Shown here: positions 57,949-64,000 of the stretch, piece by piece
How positions within the stretch are numbered: position 1 is the stretch's first letter
How the letters are laid out: the number at the start of each line of letters is the position of its first letter
NCBI RefSeq assembly: GCF_963676735.1
Contig: NZ_OY781464.1
Coordinates: forward strand, 1,707,001-1,771,000
DNA: 64,000 bases
From: an uncultured Draconibacterium sp.
GTDB lineage: Bacteria; Bacteroidota; Bacteroidia; Bacteroidales; Prolixibacteraceae
Direction: 5' to 3'
Notes under the pieces: model-generated
Told to the model about the DNA's origin: nothing
The model's database searches: none
The model's input: only the letters and a program-made list of their open reading frames with translations
Position numbers and translations under genes: made by a program

Positions 57949-60171
57949 ATGAAGAAATATATTTTACTATTATTTTTTATACTTCCCGCGTTTACTAATG
58001 CACAAACAGTAAGTGGCACTGTATTTAGTAACGAAGAGAACGGGCAAGAGCCTTTGCCCGGTGTTAATATTGTTTGGGAGGGAAGCAGTGAAGGTACTGC
58101 CTCAAAAGCTGACGGGAGCTTTAAATTGAATCGGAAAAACGGACAACATATACTGGTGTTTAGTTTTGTGGGGTACAAGCCACAAACAGTTCACGTGCAT
58201 GGCGAAGAACCGATTGCGGTGGTACTTCAGCCCAATCTGGAGATTGAAGAAGTTACAGTAATCAAAAAAAACAGAGGTACTTATTTGTCCGTGATTAATC
58301 CGATACAAACAGAAAACATTAGCAATGCCGAACTTCACAAAGCAGCTTGCTGTAACCTGGCCGAAAGTTTTGAAACAAACCCATCGGTTGATGTAAGCTA
58401 CAGCGATGCCATAACAGGGGCTAAACAAATTAAGTTGTTGGGTTTAGATGGCACCTACTCGCAGCTACAGGTTGAAAATATGCCCAACCTTCGCGGACTG
58501 GCTACTACTTTCGGATTAACTTATATTCCCGGCCCATGGCTCGAGTCTATCCAGGTTTCAAAAGGGGCAGCCTCGGTTTTAAATGGTTACGAATCAATTG
58601 CCGGACAGATTAATGCTGAACTGAAAAAACCGGATAGCGAAGAAAAACTGTTTCTAAATGTGTTTAGAAATTACGAAGGCCGTTCAGAGTTTAACGGCAA
58701 CACTAACATTAAAGTTAAAGGCGATACCGTAACAACAGGAATATTGGTGCATGCCAGCAACCTTTCAAAAGAGAACGACCATAACCATGATGGTTTTCTC
58801 GATTCGCCTTTGTCGCGCACATTTGAGCTGGCTAACCGTTGGAAATACAACAATCATAATGGCGCAATGGCGCAGGCTGGTATTACAGTACTTTCTGAAG
58901 ATCGTCTGGGCGGGCAGGTTGGTGCCGACCGGGATATGACGCCATCTGTTGACAAGCCTTATGGCGTGAACATTAAGAACAATCGATTTGATGCCTTTTT
59001 TAAATCCGGAATAGTTTCAAAAGATACGCACTCGGCACTGGCAATTCTAAGCAATTTTGCTTTGCACGAAACCGAATCGTATTACGGATTAACAACATAC
59101 AATGCCAACGAAACAAGGTTTTATGGAAATTTGGTTTACACCCGCGATTTGGATAAAAATGCATTTCATGTATTAAACAGCGGTGTAAGTTTTATTTACG
59201 ATGATTTTAGCGAAAAATTGTATAACCGGCAAATTGAGCGCACAGAAAAGGTTCCGGGTCTGTTTACCGAATACACATTTAAACCCAACAAGAATCTTAC
59301 TTTAATGGCAGGTATCAGGGCCGACTGGCATAACATATTTGGAAGCTTTGTTACACCGCGCATGCATTTTCGTTATCGATTTGCTGAGCATTTTACCATT
59401 CGTACCAGCGCCGGAAAAGGTTACCGTACGGCCAATGTACTTTCCGAAAACATTTACATGCTGGCTAATTCGCGCCCCATTACCTGGACTGCCGATGCCA
59501 TGCAGGAAGAAGCCTGGAATTACGGTTTTGCATTTATTCAAAACTATAAGCTTCTTGGACGTGACCTGAGTATAAATGCAGAATTCTTTCGGACTGATTT
59601 TCAGAGCAAGTTGGTACTCGATCGCGAATCGTCATCTGAATACATTCTATTACTGCCATCAACGGAAAAAGCCTACGCCAATAGCCTGCAGTTAGATGTA
59701 AGATGGCAACCCATTGAGCGGCTCGATTTGTTACTTGCCTACCGGGTAAACGAAATAAAAGAAACCATAGGCGGCCAATTAAAAAAGGCCCCCTTAAGCA
59801 GCGACTACAAAGGTTTGATTAATCTGAATTACACCACAAACTTAAAGAAATGGATGTTTGATTATACCATTCAGTTTAACGGTGGCGGGCGAATTCCTTA
59901 TGTACACGAAGAGTGGATGAACAGGGTTGATATGGCAACTAATTATGCCGAATTTTCGCCTTATACCATTATGAACGCACAGGTAACCAAGTATTTTAGG
60001 TATTGGAATATCTACCTGGGAGTTGAGAACCTGACTGATTTTACGCAAGACAATCCGATAAATGGTGCTGACGATCCGTATGGTTCTGAATTTAGTGCTA
60101 CCAATATTTGGGGCCCTACCATGGGACGAAAAATTTACCTTGGATTACGTTTTAAGTTAAATTATGAGTAA
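57949..60171 (+). CDS. TonB-dependent receptor, probably for a metal
   Basis: This 740-residue outer-membrane receptor has a signal peptide (KKYILLLFFILPAFTNAQ), a carboxypeptidase-D-like domain (about 20-95), a plug domain (about 110-220; AELHKAACCNLAESFETNPSVDV with ALAxTFGLTYIPGPWLES) and a beta barrel ending in GLRFKLNYE. The CC in the plug (KAACCNLAESF) is a typical feature of the copper/metal-associated receptor group in Bacteroidota. Flanking Cys/His-rich and HMA-domain genes support a metal, most likely copper, as the ligand. The gene needs TonB; one is at 30 kb. Confidence 0.9.
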   Translation: MKKYILLLFFILPAFTNAQTVSGTVFSNEENGQEPLPGVNIVWEGSSEGTASKADGSFKLNRKNGQHILVFSFVGYKPQTVHVHGEEPIAVVLQPNLEIEEVTVIKKNRGTYLSVINPIQTENISNAELHKAACCNLAESFETNPSVDVSYSDAITGAKQIKLLGLDGTYSQLQVENMPNLRGLATTFGLTYIPGPWLESIQVSKGAASVLNGYESIAGQINAELKKPDSEEKLFLNVFRNYEGRSEFNGNTNIKVKGDTVTTGILVHASNLSKENDHNHDGFLDSPLSRTFELANRWKYNNHNGAMAQAGITVLSEDRLGGQVGADRDMTPSVDKPYGVNIKNNRFDAFFKSGIVSKDTHSALAILSNFALHETESYYGLTTYNANETRFYGNLVYTRDLDKNAFHVLNSGVSFIYDDFSEKLYNRQIERTEKVPGLFTEYTFKPNKNLTLMAGIRADWHNIFGSFVTPRMHFRYRFAEHFTIRTSAGKGYRTANVLSENIYMLANSRPITWTADAMQEEAWNYGFAFIQNYKLLGRDLSINAEFFRTDFQSKLVLDRESSSEYILLLPSTEKAYANSLQLDVRWQPIERLDLLLAYRVNEIKETIGGQLKKAPLSSDYKGLINLNYTTNLKKWMFDYTIQFNGGGRIPYVHEEWMNRVDMATNYAEFSPYTIMNAQVTKYFRYWNIYLGVENLTDFTQDNPINGADDPYGSEFSATNIWGPTMGRKIYLGLRFKLNYE

Positions 60172-60202
60172 GAGCATACACTAACAATAAAAAATTATAA
60201 AA

Positions 60203-60577
60203 ATGAAAAAACTTATTTTACTAATAGTTATTGCTTTGTTTTCCGGACTTAATGCCTCGGAAACACTGGCACAGAAGAAAGGAAACAGCATTGTTTGTTT
60301 TAAAAGTGATATGGATTGTTTGCAGTGCGAAAAAACAGTTGCCGAATACCTGAAATTTGAAAAAGGGGTGAAAGACCTGAAAGTTGACCACGCTTCAAAC
60401 ACCATTTTAGTGGAATACAGAGAAGGTAAAAACACCGATGAAAAACTGGCTGCAGCCATAAAGAAAAAAGGCTACAAAGCGGAAAAAATTACAATTAAAC
60501 AATACGATGAACTTATAGAACATATACACGAGCATGGCCATGAACACAATCATGAAGTGCACCGGGAAAGAAAATAA
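60203..60577 (+). CDS. Heavy-metal-associated domain protein with His-rich tail
   Basis: This 124-residue exported protein (signal KKLILLIVIALFSGLNAS) has an HMA-like fold with the metal motif MDCLQC (C39 and C42), spaced as in copper chaperones, and the later VDHASNTILVEY and LAAAIKKKGYKAE strands and helix. The C-terminus has a His-rich stretch (HIHEHGHEHNHEVH). It probably carries or buffers copper or zinc in the periplasm. It is 31 bases after the TonB receptor, so the two are one operon. Confidence 0.88.
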   Translation: MKKLILLIVIALFSGLNASETLAQKKGNSIVCFKSDMDCLQCEKTVAEYLKFEKGVKDLKVDHASNTILVEYREGKNTDEKLAAAIKKKGYKAEKITIKQYDELIEHIHEHGHEHNHEVHRERK

Positions 60578-60596
60578 TATCATTTTATTCAACAAT

Positions 60597-60629
60597 AGGG
60601 CTGCTAGTTTACGGCGGCCTTTTTTGCTT
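60597..60629 (+). terminator. Possible terminator of the metal cluster
   Basis: A GGGCTGC/GCGGCC-type stem with a G-U pair and a loop of about ten bases is followed by TTTTTT, shortly after the HMA gene. Confidence 0.6.
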
Positions 60630-60678
60630 TTTATTACTTCTTCATTCGGTTAATTTCCGATCTTTGAAAATAAAAACC

Positions 60679-61107
60679 ATGCAGCCTGTAATCGACCACA
60701 TTGAAATTACCGTAAAAGACCTGAATGAAGCCATAAAATTCTACGACTTTTTTTTACCCCTGGTAGGTTTTAATTTGAAAAACAAAACACAAGCCCTAAT
60801 TGCCAGCCACGATAAACACGTGGTAGAATATACACATCCGCTACTGGCTATGGCCCTTACTTCTCCACGCGAATCGCTAAGAAACGAACAAGTACACCGG
60901 CGCCGGCCCGGAGCATTACACCACCTGGCATTTAAAGCCGAAACACGCTCAGATGTCGATTTTATATACCACCAACTTCTCGCTTTCAATGCAAATATTG
61001 TTGCGCCTCCACAATTATACCCTGAATATCATCAAAATTATTATGCCGTATTCTTTAAAGATCCGGACGGGATTAAGCTTGAGGTGGTTTGCCAGAAAGG
61101 AGTTTGA
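60679..61107 (+). CDS. VOC family (glyoxalase-like) protein
   Basis: This 142-residue protein has the vicinal oxygen chelate fold: VIDHIEITVKDLNEAIKFYDFFLPLVG opens it, with the metal-binding His; LHHLAFKAETRSDVDFIY and the closing FFKDPDGIKLEVV with the metal-binding Glu follow. The fold serves glyoxalases, dioxygenases and resistance proteins; the substrate cannot be told. I chose ATG 60679; the frame also opens to a TTG at 60664. Alone, between the metal cluster and an MFS gene. Confidence 0.88.
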   Translation: MQPVIDHIEITVKDLNEAIKFYDFFLPLVGFNLKNKTQALIASHDKHVVEYTHPLLAMALTSPRESLRNEQVHRRRPGALHHLAFKAETRSDVDFIYHQLLAFNANIVAPPQLYPEYHQNYYAVFFKDPDGIKLEVVCQKGV

Positions 61108-61213
61108 ATCGCTTCATTTTTTAAGTCTTGTGCAAGGTTTCATCAATTCAATAATAAAACATTATTATTGATGTATACAGTCCGAAAACACCAGACAGCC
61201 ACAAAACAATAGT

Positions 61214-61221
61214 TAGATTTG
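61214..61221 (+). promoter_or_regulatory. Possible -7 element of the MFS gene
   Basis: TAGATTTG matches TAnnTTTG, 5 bases before ATG 61227. As with the genes at 7402 and 57337, the start codon would be at or next to the transcript start. Confidence 0.35.
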
Positions 61222-61226
61222 TGATA

Positions 61227-62555
61227 ATGAAACTCAAACAGAAATACAATAAATTCCCTTTTGATACTCAAAAAGTTCCGTTTTTTTATGGCTGGGTAAT
61301 TTTAGTTGTTGCTACCATTGGCATTTTAGTAAGTGCTCCGGGGCAAACCATGGGGGTTTCAACATTTACCGATTATTTGTTGGAAAACATTGGTATCAGC
61401 CGCGACCAGCTTAGCACGGCTTACATGTTTGGAACCATTGCCAGCTCGCTGGTTCTTACCTACGCCGGAAAATTATACGATAAATACGGTGCACGATGGG
61501 TGGGCATGGCCACTGCTCTTGTATTGGCAATGGTATTGGTTCTGATGAGCCAGTCAGACCGAATTATAAAATTACTTACAGCTCCTAATTCGAGTGCTTA
61601 TGCCGGTGTGGCTATTGCTGTTTTAATTATTTTCTTTTTTATGCTTCGTTTTTCGGGGCAGGGCGTGTTAACCATGGTTTCGCGCAATATGCTAATGAAA
61701 TGGTTTATTGCCCGCAGGGGTCTGGTAAACGGCATTTCATCGGTATTTGTATCGCTGGGCTTTGCCACTGCACCGCTCACTTTCGACATGCTGATTCAAG
61801 AAACCTCGTGGCGCCAGGCCTGGTTGCTTATGGCAACATTCATCGGCCTGTTTTTTACTGCATTTGTTTTTCTGTTTTTTCGCGATAATCCGGAAGATAT
61901 TAATATGGTTGCCGATGGAGAAAAGCATGCCAATAAAGAGCACAATGTAATTATAAAACCATTTAAACAGTTTTCATTAAATGAAGCCCGCAGCAATATA
62001 ACCTTTTGGTTGTTTGCTATTTCGCTTTCAATATATTCGCTTTATGTAACTGGCTTTACATTTCATTTGGTATCGCTGTTTACCGAGGCCGGAATTAGCC
62101 GCGAGAAGGCATTGGCTGTTTTTATTCCGGTTTCCCTTATTTCGGTATCTTTTGCATTGGTGGGCGGTTGGATAAGCGACCGTATAAAACTACAATACCT
62201 GCTTTGGCTGATGTTATTCGCCGAACTTATAGCTCTGTTTTCATTGGCTAAAATTAGCAGCGATATTTTCTACTATACTTTTATTATTGGAAACGGAATT
62301 GTAAGTGGTATTTTTAATGTACTTATGGCTGTTACCTGGCCCCGCTTTTATGGTCGCGAACATTTAGGACAAATAACCGGTTTTGTAATGGCGCTTATTG
62401 TATTTGGTAGTGCATTGGGACCCATTTTGTTTAGTTTATCGTTTTCGCAGTTCGGAACATACAGCCTTGGTATTTATGTACTCGTGGGGATACTGTTACT
62501 TATTACAGCACTGGCATTTAAGGCACATAACCCGCAGGATAAATTTGGGGAATAA
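61227..62555 (+). CDS. Major facilitator superfamily transporter
   Basis: This 442-residue inner-membrane protein has about 12 helices. It has the MFS-type loop between helices 2 and 3 (YAGKLYDKYGARWVG) and the matching loop later (LVGGWISDRIKLQYL). The general pattern, a YGWVILVVATIGILVSAPGQTMGVS first helix, resembles the oxalate/formate-antiporter-like MFS group. The frame opens upstream to GTG 61221, overlapping a -7 element; ATG 61227 is preferred. Substrate unknown; a small organic acid is plausible. Confidence 0.85.
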   Translation: MKLKQKYNKFPFDTQKVPFFYGWVILVVATIGILVSAPGQTMGVSTFTDYLLENIGISRDQLSTAYMFGTIASSLVLTYAGKLYDKYGARWVGMATALVLAMVLVLMSQSDRIIKLLTAPNSSAYAGVAIAVLIIFFFMLRFSGQGVLTMVSRNMLMKWFIARRGLVNGISSVFVSLGFATAPLTFDMLIQETSWRQAWLLMATFIGLFFTAFVFLFFRDNPEDINMVADGEKHANKEHNVIIKPFKQFSLNEARSNITFWLFAISLSIYSLYVTGFTFHLVSLFTEAGISREKALAVFIPVSLISVSFALVGGWISDRIKLQYLLWLMLFAELIALFSLAKISSDIFYYTFIIGNGIVSGIFNVLMAVTWPRFYGREHLGQITGFVMALIVFGSALGPILFSLSFSQFGTYSLGIYVLVGILLLITALAFKAHNPQDKFGE

Positions 62556-62700
62556 GCATCTGCTATTTTGGACTTTTTTAATCCAATGAACTTTATTATT
62601 AGCTTAAAAAGAATCAGGCAAATCAGGGCAATCATATCTAAATCAATTTTATAATCTAACCTTTGCTTTGCTTCTCAAAAACGATAGGGAACTGTTATCG

Positions 62701-63945
62701 TTAGTACTCTCTTAGTCCCTCTTCAATATACTCCTGTTGCCAAATGCTAAAAAGTAAGGGGTCGTCGGGAACATTTTCCGGCTCAGTCTTAATTAATTGA
62801 TTAACGGCAAGTTTCATTTCTTCATGAAGTACTTCAGTGTTCAGAACAGTTTGTCGAGTGTAGTAATAGGATTTATATTTTAGCTGTAACATCGTAGTGT
62901 CAAAGGCATTAGGCTTATCGTTAAAAATGCGAATAGTCTCATATTTTATGTTTAAGTTGTTTATTCGTCGAATATAGCCGTTCGGGGTTACAACATCGCC
63001 TTCGGCGGTCAAAGCCGATGCAAGCTGTTTCCTAAATCCTGCTTTTTGAAATCTGTTTTTAAAATGAAATGAGCAGTAATTAATACCGATATCAATGGAG
63101 TGTTCATGTGCATAGGCAATCAATTCCAAAGCTGCCAGTTCTGATTCCAGTACTACAGGCTGTTCTGCATGAATTAAAGTATAATTACGTTTCGATAAGT
63201 GTTTTACGTTGTGAGGCGTAAGTCGTAATTGGTGAAGGTTGAGGTTTGACACACCTGCTTTTACCATTTCGGGCAAAAGTTTCTTTAATCGTTCCAATTC
63301 TTCCGGTACGGCCGGAATCTCAATACTAATTACAGGTATAATTCCTTTTGCTGCTGCAATTTTATCCAGTCTGAATGCTGTAGCTCCAATATCAAAACGC
63401 ACCTCATTTATTCCTGCAGCTGCCAGTTTCCTGAATTTTTGTGTTTCGGCCAAAATGCCGTTGGTGTACATCCAAATATAGGTTTCCGGTTTACATTTTT
63501 TGCGAACTTGTTTTAAATATTCATAGGTGCGTTCGAATTGCAGAAGCGGTTCACCGCCACTAAAACTTACGCCTTTAAACTGAAAATAATTAAGGTATTC
63601 AGCGTATTCGGCAGCACTTGTAAATTTCAGATTTTGGGTGGTTGGCAAATGGTCTTCTTCTTGTGGTGCCGGGCAATAAAAACAATTTGCATTGCATTTT
63701 CCGGTTATAAACAAACAGCTCCACAAGCCGAGCCCACAGAGCTTACAGCCATCAGATATTTGTTTGTGGAAGGGTTTGGTATTTTTAAATAAAATATTTT
63801 CAGTTCTGTTAAGCAGGGCCATCTTTTTCTCTTGTGCTTCCTGAGCAGTGTAAGAGTTTAACCAGCTTAAGTTTGTCCACTCCTTATAGGCAGACTTATT
63901 GTTGTTAACCAGCGAATTTAGCCAGTTGTAATAGGTTTTCATCAA
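62701..63945 (-). CDS. Radical SAM enzyme, orphan
   Basis: This 414-residue protein has the radical SAM cluster motif C84-x3-C88-x2-C91 (CNANCFYC), the SAM-binding GGEP in GVSFSGGEPLL (about 134) and the usual following YIWMYTNG strand. Before the motif, extra cysteines (C67-x2-C70-x6-C77, in GCKLCGLGLWSC) may bind a second cluster or shape the N-terminus. The rest of the barrel is regular, but the C-terminus does not match a family I know. No substrate peptide or partner enzyme lies in the last kilobase. It could act on a peptide, a tRNA or a small molecule. Confidence 0.8.
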   Translation of the reverse strand: MMKTYYNWLNSLVNNNKSAYKEWTNLSWLNSYTAQEAQEKKMALLNRTENILFKNTKPFHKQISDGCKLCGLGLWSCLFITGKCNANCFYCPAPQEEDHLPTTQNLKFTSAAEYAEYLNYFQFKGVSFSGGEPLLQFERTYEYLKQVRKKCKPETYIWMYTNGILAETQKFRKLAAAGINEVRFDIGATAFRLDKIAAAKGIIPVISIEIPAVPEELERLKKLLPEMVKAGVSNLNLHQLRLTPHNVKHLSKRNYTLIHAEQPVVLESELAALELIAYAHEHSIDIGINYCSFHFKNRFQKAGFRKQLASALTAEGDVVTPNGYIRRINNLNIKYETIRIFNDKPNAFDTTMLQLKYKSYYYTRQTVLNTEVLHEEMKLAVNQLIKTEPENVPDDPLLFSIWQQEYIEEGLREY

Positions 63946-64000
63946 AAAAATAAATCAAAAACTTACTAAGATTTAAACTACATACGAAAAATGGGGGAAA

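Noticed and set aside
62611..62633. Two AATCAGG units in the MFS/radical SAM spacer
   Set aside because: Only two imperfect copies of a 10-base unit; too little to call a functional repeat.

Overview
The window looks like chromosomal DNA from a member of the Bacteroidota, plausibly a marine, facultatively anaerobic genus of the Marinilabiliales/Prolixibacteraceae type (the order is inference; the phylum is well supported). The evidence is AT-rich coding DNA, many TAnnTTTG -7 promoter elements with occasional TTTG near -33, almost no Shine-Dalgarno sequences, TonB proteins and TonB-dependent receptors, a BlaI/BlaR1-type pair, FadL-like outer-membrane protein, PyrK/PyrD (electron-transfer-type DHODH), and the pyrG-yidC pair. 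I see no rRNA, tRNA, CRISPR array, transposase, integrase or phage gene.

Layout. 1-8.2 kb: edge of a lipoprotein sulfatase, a Na/phosphate cotransporter, a small membrane ORF overlapping an Fe-S aldo/keto reductase, an AraC regulator, a DHFR-like reductase, HrpB helicase and a TauE/SafE permease. 8.2-22.4 kb: ExoIII, a FadL-family channel, a 1159-residue protein resembling PPi-type PEP carboxykinase, a DUF4386 protein, gamma-glutamyltransferase, an AddB-like nuclease, TrmD, Hsp20 and a metallo-beta-lactamase-fold hydrolase. 22.4-27.7 kb: a LexA/CI-like repressor divergent from a Y-family polymerase and a short second DnaE, forming a probable inducible translesion-synthesis cassette with an operator-like array between them and a palindromic repeat on each side. 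28-29.8 kb: Zn alcohol dehydrogenase and omega-amidase-type nitrilase.

30-33.5 kb: TonB, a secreted protein with two TonB C-terminal domains, BlaI and a BlaR1 peptidase that itself ends in a TonB domain. The four domain copies are closely similar and look locally duplicated. 33.5-42.3 kb: TPR protein, PAP2 phosphatase, ArnT-like glycosyltransferase, a 7TM-LuxR regulator divergent from a DUF975-like membrane protein, and a 957-residue surface protein with HEXXH peptidase, propeller and barrel-like parts. 42.3-44.4 kb: an unusually gene-poor AT-rich stretch with one small XRE regulator and two promoter-plus-terminator units that look like small RNA genes.

44.4-55.1 kb: housekeeping metabolism, with pyrK-pyrD, an E2 and fused E1 of a 2-oxoacid dehydrogenase plus flavodoxin, pyrG-yidC and fabI. 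55.5-64 kb: an M49-like lipoprotein peptidase, a metal-handling cluster (Cys/His-rich HYC_CC_PP-like protein, TonB-dependent receptor preceded by three tandem stem-loops, HMA-domain protein with His-rich tail), a VOC protein, an MFS transporter and an orphan radical SAM enzyme.

The best candidates for something not yet well described are the two small RNA-like units around 43.8 and 44.3 kb, the TonB-domain/BlaR1 cluster, the three-hairpin leader at 57.84-57.91 kb and the LexA-like/DinB/DnaE cassette with its operator array.
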